Shown piece after piece: positions 17,064 through 24,681 of a stretch of 64,000 nucleotides of DNA (position 1 is its first letter; each line of letters starts with the position of its first letter). Source of the DNA: Streptomyces roseus (GTDB taxonomy: Bacteria > Actinomycetota > Actinomycetes > Streptomycetales > Streptomycetaceae). A program made the position numbers and the translations under genes. The notes below the pieces were generated by a model. It searched no databases and had not been told where the DNA came from. It worked only from the letters and a program-made list of their open reading frames with translations. The stretch spans positions 1 to 64,000 of the forward strand of contig NZ_LFML01000032.1 in the NCBI RefSeq assembly GCF_001044425.1, in the 5' to 3' direction.

Positions 17064-17797
17064 CGATTCGCGTGGTGGTGGCGGACGACCAGGAGCTGGT
17101 GCGCAGCGGCTTCGCGATGATCCTGGACGCGCAGGAGGACGTCGAGGTCGTCGCGGAGGTCGGGGACGGCGCGGCGGCGGTGGCGGCGGTGCGGGAGCTG
17201 CGTCCGGACGTGGCGCTGCTCGACGTGCGGATGCCGGTGCTCGACGGGATCGGGGCCTGCCGGGCGATCTCGGCCGGGAACTCGTGCCGGTCGGTGATGC
17301 TGACGACCTTCGACGCGGACGAGTACGTGTACGAGGCGCTGCACGCGGGGGCGAGCGGGTTCCTGCTGAAGGACGTGCGGCGGGACGATCTGGTGCATGC
17401 GGTACGCGTGGTGGCGGCGGGCGATTCGCTGCTGGCGCCTTCGGTGGCGCGGCGGCTGATCGAGGAGTACACGGCGGTGACGGCGCGGCCGGCGGCCGCG
17501 GGGCCCGTACCCGCGGAGCGGCTGGAGGTGCTGACGGCGCGGGAGCGGGAGACGCTGGTGCATCTGGGACGGGGGCTGTCGAACGCGGAGATCGCCGCCG
17601 CGCTCGTGGTGAGCGAGCACACCGTGAAGTCGCACGTGGGGAACGTGCTGGGGAAGCTCGGGCTGCGGGACCGGATCCAGGCGGTGATCTGCGCGTACGA
17701 GACGGGGTTGATCGGGGTGGGGAGCGGGGCTGGGAGCGCGGCTCGGAGCGGGGCCGGGAGCGCGGCTGGCTCCGGGGTATCTCCCTCTGGGGAGTGA
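17060..17797 (+). CDS. LuxR/NarL-family response regulator
   Basis: A 245-residue regulator. The receiver domain (1-120) has the acidic pocket ADDQ and the phosphoacceptor Asp55 in LLDVRMP. A LuxR-type helix-turn-helix (about 150-215) contains LTARERETLVHLGRGLSNAEIAAAL and SEHTVKSHVGNVL. The start is TTG at 17060, overlapping the kinase stop as TTGA; later GTG codons fall inside the first beta strand and would destroy the fold. The last 28 residues are a low-complexity Gly/Ser/Ala tail made of short tandem repeats. It is the cognate partner of the kinase. The phased GGTGA repeats just downstream (17824-17882) are a candidate target. Confidence 0.92.
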   Translation: MTIRVVVADDQELVRSGFAMILDAQEDVEVVAEVGDGAAAVAAVRELRPDVALLDVRMPVLDGIGACRAISAGNSCRSVMLTTFDADEYVYEALHAGASGFLLKDVRRDDLVHAVRVVAAGDSLLAPSVARRLIEEYTAVTARPAAAGPVPAERLEVLTARERETLVHLGRGLSNAEIAAALVVSEHTVKSHVGNVLGKLGLRDRIQAVICAYETGLIGVGSGAGSAARSGAGSAAGSGVSPSGE

Positions 17798-17823
17798 GAG
17801 GGGGCGGGCCGGTCCCTCGCACA

Positions 17824-17882
17824 GGTGACTTGTCGTACCGGTGAAGACCCCTCCCGCGGGTGATCCGCGGGGACCCCGGTGA
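17824..17882 (+). promoter_or_regulatory. Four direct GGTGA repeats upstream of the serine hydrolase
   Basis: GGTGA occurs at 17824-17828, 17840-17844, 17859-17863 and 17878-17882, all in the same orientation, with start-to-start spacings of 16, 19 and 19 bases. They lie between the response regulator and the serine hydrolase start (17943). The arrangement looks like a tandem binding array for an activator. Who binds is not known; the adjacent response regulator is the natural candidate. Confidence 0.5.
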
Positions 17883-17942
17883 CCTGCAGCATTGAGTCAT
17901 CGGGGCCGCTGGGGCCCGGATGACTCGCAGGGGGTTCCCGCC

Positions 17943-19172
17943 ATGGACGTACGCAAGCGCACACTGATCGCCACCGCCCTGGTCCTCGGTGTGGCGGCCG
18001 GTCCGGCCGCCGCCCATACGGCTGCGGCCGCGGCGCCCGGTGCCGGCGCGGTGGCCGTGCGGGTGCCGGCGGAAGCCACCGAGCGGCCCCTCTACACGGC
18101 CCCGCCCGATGCGGCGGCCCTGCGGAAGGCGATCGCCGGTGTGGGCCCGGAGAGCAAGGACGCGACGGCCGCGCTGGTCCGCGTCGGTGGGACGAGCGGC
18201 CGCTGGGTGGGCAGTTCCGGCGTGGCCGATGTCCGCACGGGGCGCAAGGCGTTCGACGACGCCCGCTTCCGAGCGGGTTCGGTGACCAAGACCTTCACGG
18301 CGGCGATGGTCCTTCAGCTGGCCGCCGAGGGCACGGTCGATCTGGACCGGCCCGTGCAGCAGTACCTGCCGGGGCTGCTGCCGTCGGGACCGGGAGGCTT
18401 CGAGCCCATCAGCGTGCGCCAGTTGCTGAACTACACGAGCGGCATCCCCGCGGCCGACGGTCCGGGGGACTCGTTCGAGGCGCAGTACGCGCACCGGTAC
18501 GACGTGGTCGATCCGCACGGTCTGATCGCCGAAGCGGCGGCGAAGGGGCCCGAGTTCCGGCCTGGCGAGCGCCAGCACTACCTCAACATCGACTACACGG
18601 TGCTGGGCGTGCTGATCGAGAAGCTGACGGGCACGACGTACGAGCAGGCCCTGTCCGCCCGGATCCTGGGGCCGCTGGGGCTGCGCCACACCTCTGTTCC
18701 GTCGCGTACGGAGAGCCGGCTGGCGGGCCCGCACCACCACGGCTACCAGGCGGTGGCGAAGCCCGGTGGCGGGACCTCCCTGGTGGATGTGACGGAGTGG
18801 AACTCCTCGGCCGGCTGGGCCGCCGGGGACCTGATATCGACGACGGCGGACCTGGAGAGGTTCACCCAGGCCCTGTTCACCGGCCGGGTGGTGCCGAAGG
18901 CGCAGCTGGAGGAGATGTTCACGGTGCCGGCGGTGGCGGACTTCGAGACCGGAAAGGCCGCGGAGCAGACCGCGGGGCTGGCGCGGTTCGCCCTGCCGGA
19001 CGGCACGGTGGTCTACGGCAAGACCGGCTCCCGGTTCGGCTACAGCACCGTGATCGGCGGGGCGCGCGATCTCTCGCGCACCCTGGTCTACTCGGTCAAC
19101 TCCACCGACGCCAAGGGTCGGGAGATGAACCCGGTGGCCTACGGGATCGTCGCGGCGGCCTTCGCCCGGTAG
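17943..19172 (+). CDS. Exported serine hydrolase (D-alanyl-D-alanine carboxypeptidase / class C beta-lactamase fold)
   Basis: A 409-residue secreted protein of the beta-lactamase/PBP family. A Sec signal peptide (MDVRKRT, hydrophobic core, AAAHTAAAAA) spans about 30 residues. The active-site motifs are SVTK (SxxK), YLN in QHYLNIDYTVLG (YxN), and the KTG-type YGKTGSRFGYST. Family members cleave D-Ala-D-Ala peptides or act as esterases. I chose ATG 17943 because it begins the signal peptide; an upstream frame to 17892 adds no sensible sequence. It follows the two-component system and has repeated GGTGA sites in its promoter. The 3' end overlaps the convergent membrane protein gene by 34 bases. 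Confidence 0.9.
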   Translation: MDVRKRTLIATALVLGVAAGPAAAHTAAAAAPGAGAVAVRVPAEATERPLYTAPPDAAALRKAIAGVGPESKDATAALVRVGGTSGRWVGSSGVADVRTGRKAFDDARFRAGSVTKTFTAAMVLQLAAEGTVDLDRPVQQYLPGLLPSGPGGFEPISVRQLLNYTSGIPAADGPGDSFEAQYAHRYDVVDPHGLIAEAAAKGPEFRPGERQHYLNIDYTVLGVLIEKLTGTTYEQALSARILGPLGLRHTSVPSRTESRLAGPHHHGYQAVAKPGGGTSLVDVTEWNSSAGWAAGDLISTTADLERFTQALFTGRVVPKAQLEEMFTVPAVADFETGKAAEQTAGLARFALPDGTVVYGKTGSRFGYSTVIGGARDLSRTLVYSVNSTDAKGREMNPVAYGIVAAAFAR

Positions 19173-19639
19173 CCCTGGGCCGGCATGGCCTCCAGGCGCT
19201 TGATCATCCGCCGGAGCACCAGCAGGGGCAGGACTCCGAAGACGCCGAAGGACATGTCGATCAGGCTCCACCCGAAGGGGATGCCCCGGATGGGGCCGCA
19301 GATCAGGGCGAGGGGGATCACGCCGGCGCAGGCGATCATGCCGGCCTCGACGATCCAGATGTTGCGGACGGGGTCGCGGTGGACCCCGTAGAAGAAGACC
19401 GCGATCACCAGGTGGGCGAAGGCGAGCCAGTCGGTGCCGTAGAGGAGGAAGGGGTAGTCGGCATCGGCCCGCTCCAGCCCATCGCCCACCCGCCGGAGCC
19501 ACTCGTGGGAGAGCAGGGAGTTGGCCCACTGCAATTCACTGACCAGCGGGAAGGCGGTGAGACCGCTGAGCACGAGGCAGGTGATGAACAGGGCCAGCCA
19601 GGCACGGATCCGCCGCTGAAGGGCGCTTCTCTCGCTCAT
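19139..19639 (-). CDS. Small membrane protein of unknown function
   Basis: A 166-residue protein with four predicted membrane helices (WLALFITCLVLSGLTAFPL; LAFAHLVIAVFFYG; IWIVEAGMIACAGVIPLALI; LIDMSFGVFGVLPLLVL) and a basic C-terminus. Conserved-looking polar spots inside the membrane part are YGTDWLAFAH and WSLIDMSFG. I do not recognise a named family. Its promoter holds two TGAAC-type operators spaced two helix turns apart, so it is probably tightly repressed by a TetR-like protein, yet no regulator is adjacent. Its 3' end overlaps the serine hydrolase on the other strand. Confidence 0.75.
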   Translation of the reverse strand: MSERSALQRRIRAWLALFITCLVLSGLTAFPLVSELQWANSLLSHEWLRRVGDGLERADADYPFLLYGTDWLAFAHLVIAVFFYGVHRDPVRNIWIVEAGMIACAGVIPLALICGPIRGIPFGWSLIDMSFGVFGVLPLLVLRRMIKRLEAMPAQGYRAKAAATIP

Positions 19640-19661
19640 GGAAGGAAGCGTACGCTGATTT

Positions 19662-19696
19662 CTGAACGCGTTCAGCCAATTCTCTGAACACGTTCA
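19662..19696. promoter_or_regulatory. Tandem TGAAC-N2-GTTCA operators
   Basis: CTGAACGCGTTCAG (19662-19675) is a perfect 14-bp palindrome and TGAACACGTTCA (19685-19696) has identical arms. Their centres are 22 bases apart, so two dimers would bind on the same face of the DNA. They sit 23-57 bp upstream of the membrane protein start at 19639 and are typical of TetR-family operators. The arms are too close together for the actinobacterial LexA box, which has four bases between GAAC and GTTC. Confidence 0.75.
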
Positions 19697-19737
19697 TTTT
19701 TGTGGCGGACCGTGGTCGTTCCCGCGGGGCCGGGCCC

Positions 19738-20916
19738 TCAGAGGCCGACGATGGCGTTCCAGCGCTGGGCGAGGGAGCGGCGCTCGATCGAGGAGATGTC
19801 CCGGGCGACGACGAGCCGCTTGCGCATCTCCCCGTCGGGGAAGATCAGCGGGTTCTCCGCGAGTTCGGCGGTCTCCTTGTCACCGGAGGCGGCCATGACC
19901 TCGCGTGCCGCCGGGACGGGGCAGACGTAGTTCACGGCGGCGGCGAGCTCGGCGGCCACCTCCGGCGCGTAGTAGTAGTCGACCAGGGCCTCGGCGTTGG
20001 CCTTGTGCCGGGCCAGGTTGGGGACGAGCAGGCTCTCCGCCCAGAGTTCGGCGCCCTCCTCGGGGACGACGAACTCGATGTCCGGGTTGTCGGCCTGGAG
20101 CTGGATGGCGTCACCGGAGTAGGCCTGACAGGCCAGTACGTCGCCCTTGCTCAGATCGGAGGTGTAGTCGTTGCCGGTGAAGCGGCGGATGTGCTTCCTC
20201 TTCACCATGCTCTCCACCTGGTCGCACATCCGGTGGAAGTCGGACTCGGTCCACCGGGTGACGTCCACGCCGTTGCCCTGCATCAGCAGGGCGAAGGACT
20301 CGTCCAGGCCGGAGAAGAGGGTGACCTTGCCGGCCAGGTCCGGCTGCCACAGGTCGCCCACCGACTTGATCTCCCGGCCCAGCGCCTTGCGGTTGTAGGC
20401 GATGCCGGTGATGCCCGACTGCCACGGGACGGTGTGCAGGCGGCCCTCGTCGAAGGCGGGCGAGCGCAGCTGCGGGTCCAGGTGGGCGGCCACGTTGGGC
20501 TGCGCCGAGCGGTCCATCTTCTGGGCCCAGCCCAGGTGGACGAAGCGGGCGGCCATCCAGTCGCTGACGACCACCAGGTCGTGGCCGGTCTCCTGGTGGT
20601 TCATCAGGGCCGGGCTGACCTTGCCGAAGAACTCGTCGTTGTCGTTGATCTCCTCGGTGTACCGGACCTCGATACCGGTCTTCTCCGAGAAGGCGTCCAG
20701 CGTGGGCCTGCGCTCCTCGTCCTCGTCGTCGGTGTCGATGTAGAGGGGCCAGTTCGAAAAAGCCACCCGCTTGTCCCGCTCGGAGCGGTCCGCGCCTCCC
20801 CGCCGGTCCTCGGGGACGAACGCGGCGGGCACACCGCAGCCGGTCAGGGCCGCGAACAGGCCGGCGGCACCGAGGCCGCGCAGCGCCGCGCGGCGGGAGA
20901 AGGCGAGTTCAGGCAT
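19738..20916 (-). CDS. Second PotD-type polyamine-binding lipoprotein, without its own permease
   Basis: A 392-residue substrate-binding protein paralogous to the PotD at 9604. It has an Arg-Arg export signal (FSRRAALRG) and a lipobox LTGC with Cys27. The mature region starts KRVAFSNWPLYIDTDDEDEE and keeps the family blocks RRFTGNDYTSDLSKGD, ADNPDIEFVVPEEGAELWAESLL and NYVCPV. No permease or ATPase genes flank it. It may therefore load the PotABC transporter encoded at 6.7-9.5 kb, or act as a sensor. It follows an aldehyde dehydrogenase, from which a strong hairpin separates it. ATG 20916 was chosen because it begins the signal sequence. Confidence 0.9.
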   Translation of the reverse strand: MPELAFSRRAALRGLGAAGLFAALTGCGVPAAFVPEDRRGGADRSERDKRVAFSNWPLYIDTDDEDEERRPTLDAFSEKTGIEVRYTEEINDNDEFFGKVSPALMNHQETGHDLVVVSDWMAARFVHLGWAQKMDRSAQPNVAAHLDPQLRSPAFDEGRLHTVPWQSGITGIAYNRKALGREIKSVGDLWQPDLAGKVTLFSGLDESFALLMQGNGVDVTRWTESDFHRMCDQVESMVKRKHIRRFTGNDYTSDLSKGDVLACQAYSGDAIQLQADNPDIEFVVPEEGAELWAESLLVPNLARHKANAEALVDYYYAPEVAAELAAAVNYVCPVPAAREVMAASGDKETAELAENPLIFPDGEMRKRLVVARDISSIERRSLAQRWNAIVGL

Positions 20917-20937
20917 GGGCAAAGCCTCGGGGAACGC

Positions 20938-20980
20938 GGGAGGGCGGGCAATAGACACACTGTCTACTGCCCGCCCTCCC
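20938..20980 (-). terminator. Strong hairpin between aldehyde dehydrogenase and orphan potD
   Basis: A 20-base arm starting GGGAGGGCGGGCA pairs with TGCCCGCCCTCCC and inner bases, with one mismatch and a 3-base loop. It lies 41 bases after the aldehyde dehydrogenase stop on the minus strand and before potD. It should reduce or stop read-through, giving different amounts of the two proteins. Confidence 0.75.
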
Positions 20981-21020
20981 AAGCCCCTGCGGTGATCGAT
21001 GCGATCCCCGCGGAGATCGA

Positions 21021-22460
21021 TCAGCCGTCGAGCGAGGTCATCACGTGCTTGATGCGGGTGTAGTCCTCGAAGCCGTAGGCGGAGAGGTCCTTGCCGTAGC
21101 CGGACTTCTTGAAGCCGCCGTGGGGCATCTCGGCGACGAGCGGGATGTGGGTGTTGATCCACACGCAGCCGAAGTCGAGGTTCTTGGACATCCGCATCGC
21201 GCGGCCGTGGTCCTTGGTCCACACGGAGGAGGCGAGGGCGAACTCGACTCCGTTCGCGTACTCCAGGGCCTGGGCCTCGTCGGTGAAGGACTGGACGGTG
21301 ATGACAGGGCCGAAGACCTCGTTCTGGATGATCTCGTCGTCCTGCTTGAGGCCCGAGACCACGGTCGGGGCGTAGAAGTAGCCCTTGTCGCCGACCTGGT
21401 GGCCGCCGGCCTCGACCTTGGCGTGCGCCGGGAGGCGCTCGATGAAGCCCGCGACCTGCTTCAGCTGGTTCGGGTTGTTCAGGGCGCCGTAGAGCACGTC
21501 CTCGTCGTCCGGGGCGCCGGTCTTGGTGTCGGCGGCGGCCTTGGCGAGGGCGGTCACGAACTCGTCGTGGATGGACTCGTGCACGAGCACGCGGGTCGCG
21601 GCGGTGCAGTCCTGGCCTGCGTTGAAGTAGCCGGCGACCGCGATGTCCTCGACGGCCTTGGCGAGGTCGGCGTCCTCGAAGACGACGACGGGGGCCTTGC
21701 CGCCGAGCTCCAGGTGGACGCGCTTGACGTCCTTCGAGGCGCTCTCGGCGACCTGCATGCCGGCGCGCACCGAGCCGGTGATGGAGGCCATCGCCGGGGT
21801 GGGGTGCTCGACCATGGCCCGGCCGGTCTCGCGGTCGCCGCACACGACGTTGAAGACGCCCTTGGGCAGGATCGAGTCGATGATCTCCGCCATCAGGACG
21901 GTGGAGGCCGGGGTGGTGTCCGAGGGCTTGAGCACCACGGTGTTGCCCGCGGCGATGGCCGGGGCGAACTTCCAGACGGCCATCATCATCGGGTAGTTCC
22001 ACGGCGCGACCTGGGCGCACACGCCGACCGGCTCACGACGGATGATCGAGGTCATCCCGTCCATGTACTCACCGGCCGAGCGGCCCTCCAGGAGGCGTGC
22101 CGCACCCGCGAAGAAGCGGATCTGGTCCACCATCGGCGGCAGCTCCTCGCTGGCCGTGAGGCCCAGCGGCTTGCCGGTGTTCTCCGACTCGGCGGCCACG
22201 AGCTCGTCCGCGCGCGCCTCGAAGGCGTCCGCGATCTTGAGCAGGGCCTTCTGGCGCTCCGACGGGGTGGTGTCGCGCCAGCCCGGGAAGGCGGCCGCGG
22301 CAGCGGCCATGGCGGCGTCGACATCGGCCTGCCCGGAGAGCGGGGCGGTGGCGTACACCTCGCCGGTGGCGGGGTTGACCACCTCGGTGGTCCGCCCGTC
22401 GGCGGCGTCCTTGAACTCTCCGCCGATGTAGTTGCGCAGACGACGCAGTTCGGTGGTCAC
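21021..22460 (-). CDS. Gamma-aminobutyraldehyde dehydrogenase, second paralog
   Basis: A 479-residue aldehyde dehydrogenase. Catalytic Glu is in LELGGKAPVVVF and Cys in NAGQDCTAATRVLV; NAD-binding elements are in place (SITGSVRAGMQVAE). It differs enough from the paralog at 10927 to be an old duplication. I chose GTG 22460 (VTTELRRLRNYIGGEF), with AGGAG ten bases before it; a frame start at 22508 adds 16 unlikely residues. It is divergent from an Lrp-type regulator and an omega-aminotransferase. The aminotransferase would convert putrescine to 4-aminobutanal, which this enzyme would oxidise to GABA. Confidence 0.88.
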   Translation of the reverse strand: MTTELRRLRNYIGGEFKDAADGRTTEVVNPATGEVYATAPLSGQADVDAAMAAAAAAFPGWRDTTPSERQKALLKIADAFEARADELVAAESENTGKPLGLTASEELPPMVDQIRFFAGAARLLEGRSAGEYMDGMTSIIRREPVGVCAQVAPWNYPMMMAVWKFAPAIAAGNTVVLKPSDTTPASTVLMAEIIDSILPKGVFNVVCGDRETGRAMVEHPTPAMASITGSVRAGMQVAESASKDVKRVHLELGGKAPVVVFEDADLAKAVEDIAVAGYFNAGQDCTAATRVLVHESIHDEFVTALAKAAADTKTGAPDDEDVLYGALNNPNQLKQVAGFIERLPAHAKVEAGGHQVGDKGYFYAPTVVSGLKQDDEIIQNEVFGPVITVQSFTDEAQALEYANGVEFALASSVWTKDHGRAMRMSKNLDFGCVWINTHIPLVAEMPHGGFKKSGYGKDLSAYGFEDYTRIKHVMTSLDG

Positions 22461-22587
22461 TCCAGCCACACTCCTGATCACATGTCCAACGATTGAGACG
22501 AATCCCAATCCTAGCCCCTAGGCGGATGCTTTCGGCAGGGCCGGACGCCACCAACTGCGAAATCAGTGAGATCCAGGAGTCCAAACA

Positions 22588-22607
22588 ACGGATTTCATCG
22601 ATTCCGT
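22588..22607. promoter_or_regulatory. Imperfect dyad ACGGA-N10-TCCGT in the Lrp/aldehyde dehydrogenase divergent promoter
   Basis: ACGGA (22588-22592) and TCCGT (22603-22607) are inverted arms. The right arm extends to GATTCCGT (22600-22607), identical to the octamer found twice at 12520-12555. Position between two divergent genes, one encoding an Lrp-type protein, suggests an autoregulatory site. Confidence 0.4.
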
Positions 22608-22644
22608 CTTGCGGAACAGACGACTCCTCGTGCACAGTGAGGTC

Positions 22645-23133
22645 GTGGTCAGTCGAAGCGCAGATTCCAGGAACAGACAACCGTCCCCTTCGGTCGATGC
22701 TGTGTCCCTGGCGATCATCGAGCAACTGCAGGAGGACGGTCGCCGTCCCTACGCAGCGATCGGCAAGGCCGTGGGCCTGTCGGAGGCAGCCGTGCGCCAG
22801 CGCGTGCAGAAGCTGCTCGACCAGGGCGTCATGCAAATCGTCGCCGTCACCGACCCGCTCACCGTGGGCCTGCGACGCCAGGCCATGGTCGGCATCAACG
22901 TCGAGGGAGACCTCGACCCGGTGGCCGACGCGCTGACCCAGATGGCCGAGTGCGAGTACGTGGTCATGACCGCGGGCTCGTTCGACCTGATGGTGGAGAT
23001 CGTCTGCGAGGACGACGACCACCTGCTGGAGACGATCAACAAGAAGATCCGCGCGCTCCCCGGCGTGCGATCAACCGAAAGCTTCGTTTATCTGAAGCTG
23101 AAGAAGCAGACCTACATGTGGGGAACTCGATAG
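22645..23133 (+). CDS. Lrp/AsnC-family transcriptional regulator
   Basis: A 162-residue regulator. The helix-turn-helix spans about 20-65 (SLAIIEQLQEDGRRPYAAIGKAVGLSEAAV is its core, split here as visible landmarks AAIGKAVGLSEAAV and RQRVQKLLDQG). A RAM/AsnC ligand-binding domain follows (about 80-150: MTAGSFDLMVEIVCEDDD). It lies four bases before the omega-aminotransferase and is divergent from an aldehyde dehydrogenase, so it most likely controls this polyamine locus in response to an amino acid or amine. I chose GTG 22645 (VVSRSADSR); a TTG at 22609 is also in frame. The ligand is unknown. Confidence 0.88.
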   Translation: MVSRSADSRNRQPSPSVDAVSLAIIEQLQEDGRRPYAAIGKAVGLSEAAVRQRVQKLLDQGVMQIVAVTDPLTVGLRRQAMVGINVEGDLDPVADALTQMAECEYVVMTAGSFDLMVEIVCEDDDHLLETINKKIRALPGVRSTESFVYLKLKKQTYMWGTR

Positions 23134-23136
23134 CCC

Positions 23137-24498
23137 GTGAGCCAGGACCTCTCCAAGACCGCGTACGACCACCTGTGGATGCACTTCACCCGCATGTCGT
23201 CGTACGAGAACTCCCCCGTCCCCACCATCGTGCGGGGTGAGGGCACCTACATCTTCGACGACAAGGGCAAGCGCTACCTGGACGGTCTCGCCGGACTGTT
23301 CGTGGTCAACGCCGGTCACGGCCGCAAGGAACTGGCCGAGGTCGCCTACAAGCAGGCGCAGGAACTCGCGTTCTTCCCCATCTGGTCGTACGCGCACCCC
23401 AAGGCCGTGGAGCTCGCCGAGCGCCTCGCCGACTACGCCCCCGGCGACCTGAACAAGGTCTTCTTCACCACCGGCGGCGGCGAGGCCGTCGAGACCGCGT
23501 GGAAGCTGGCCAAGCAGTACTTCAAGCTCCAGGGCAAGCACACCAAGTACAAGGTCATCTCGCGTGCGGTCGCCTACCACGGCACCCCGCAGGGCGCCCT
23601 GTCCATCACCGGTCTGCCGGCCCTGAAGGCCCCCTTCGAGCCGCTGGTCCCCGGCGCGCACAAGGTGCCGAACACCAACATCTACCGCGCCCCGATCTAC
23701 GGCGACGACCCCGAGGCCTTCGGCCGCTGGTGCGCCGACCAGATCGAGCAGGAGATCCTGTTCGAGGGCGCCGACACCGTCGCCGCCGTCTTCCTGGAGC
23801 CGGTGCAGAACGCCGGCGGCTGCTTCCCGCCGCCGCCCGGGTACTTCCAGCGGGTCCGCGAGATCTGCGACGAGTACGACGTGCTCCTCGTCTCCGACGA
23901 GACGATCTGCGCCTTCGGCCGCCTCGGCACGATGTTCGCCTGTGACAAGTTCGGCTACGTGCCCGACATGATCACCTGCGCCAAGGGCATGACCTCGGGC
24001 TACTCCCCGATCGGTGCCTGCATCGTCTCGGACCGCATCGCCGAGCCGTTCTACAAGGGCGACAACACCTTCCTGCACGGCTACACCTTCGGCGGACACC
24101 CGGTGTCCTCCGCGGTGGCGCTCGCCAACCTCGACATCTTCGACAAGGAAGGCCTCAACCAGCACGTGCTGGACCACGAGGACGCCTTTTTCTCGACGCT
24201 GAAGAAGCTGCACGACCTGCCCATCGTCGGCGACGTCCGCGGCAACGGCTTCTTCTACGGCATCGAGCTCGTCAAGGACAAGGTCACCAAGGAGTCCTTC
24301 ACGGACGAGGAGACGGAGCGCGTGCTCTACGGCTTCCTCTCCAAGGCGCTCTTCGAGAACGGCTTGTACTGCCGGGCCGACGACCGCGGCGACCCGGTCA
24401 TCCAGCTGGCCCCGCCGCTCATCGCGGACCAGGGCACCTTCGACGAGATCGAGGGCATCCTGCGCTCGGTGCTCACCGAGGCGTGGACGAAGCTGTAA
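23137..24498 (+). CDS. Class III omega-aminotransferase (putrescine/diamine type)
   Basis: A PLP enzyme of 453 residues. It shows TTGGGEAVETAWKLA for phosphate binding, LLVSDETICAFGRLG with the cofactor aspartate, and the Schiff-base lysine at residue 283 in CAKGMTSGYSP. The FPIWSYAHPKA and YHGTPQGALS blocks are typical of putrescine--pyruvate and beta-alanine--pyruvate aminotransferases rather than GabT. It starts at GTG 23137, three bases after the Lrp gene stop, so the two are cotranscribed. With the divergent aldehyde dehydrogenase it makes a putrescine-to-GABA route. The exact amine donor is inferred. A very strong terminator follows. Confidence 0.9.
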   Translation: MSQDLSKTAYDHLWMHFTRMSSYENSPVPTIVRGEGTYIFDDKGKRYLDGLAGLFVVNAGHGRKELAEVAYKQAQELAFFPIWSYAHPKAVELAERLADYAPGDLNKVFFTTGGGEAVETAWKLAKQYFKLQGKHTKYKVISRAVAYHGTPQGALSITGLPALKAPFEPLVPGAHKVPNTNIYRAPIYGDDPEAFGRWCADQIEQEILFEGADTVAAVFLEPVQNAGGCFPPPPGYFQRVREICDEYDVLLVSDETICAFGRLGTMFACDKFGYVPDMITCAKGMTSGYSPIGACIVSDRIAEPFYKGDNTFLHGYTFGGHPVSSAVALANLDIFDKEGLNQHVLDHEDAFFSTLKKLHDLPIVGDVRGNGFFYGIELVKDKVTKESFTDEETERVLYGFLSKALFENGLYCRADDRGDPVIQLAPPLIADQGTFDEIEGILRSVLTEAWTKL

Positions 24499-24533
24499 AC
24501 AGCGGTACCGACGAGCAGCAAACCGTCCGAACC

Positions 24534-24584
24534 ACACGGCCCGGATCCCCCGTTCGAGTGAGAACGCGGGGGTCCGGGCCGTGT
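24534..24584 (+). terminator. Strong terminator after the omega-aminotransferase
   Basis: ACACGGCCCGGATCCCCCG pairs with CGGGGGTCCGGGCCGTGT across a 13-base loop, giving about 18 paired bases with one bulge. It starts 35 bases after the aminotransferase stop. There is no U-run, as is common in Streptomyces. Confidence 0.85.
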
Positions 24585-24681
24585 GCTGTCACCATTCAAG
24601 ACGTTCATCTCTTTACATCTCAGTGCGGCGCCAGTGACTTAGGCCGGTTCCGCTTCGTTCCCCCGGACGGAGGTGTACGCC

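Noticed and set aside
17031..19529. 832-codon minus-strand frame
   Set aside because: Antisense to the response regulator and serine hydrolase; repetitive Arg/Pro sequence.
19662..19696. LexA (SOS) box
   Set aside because: The actinobacterial SOS box has four bases between GAAC and GTTC; here there are two.
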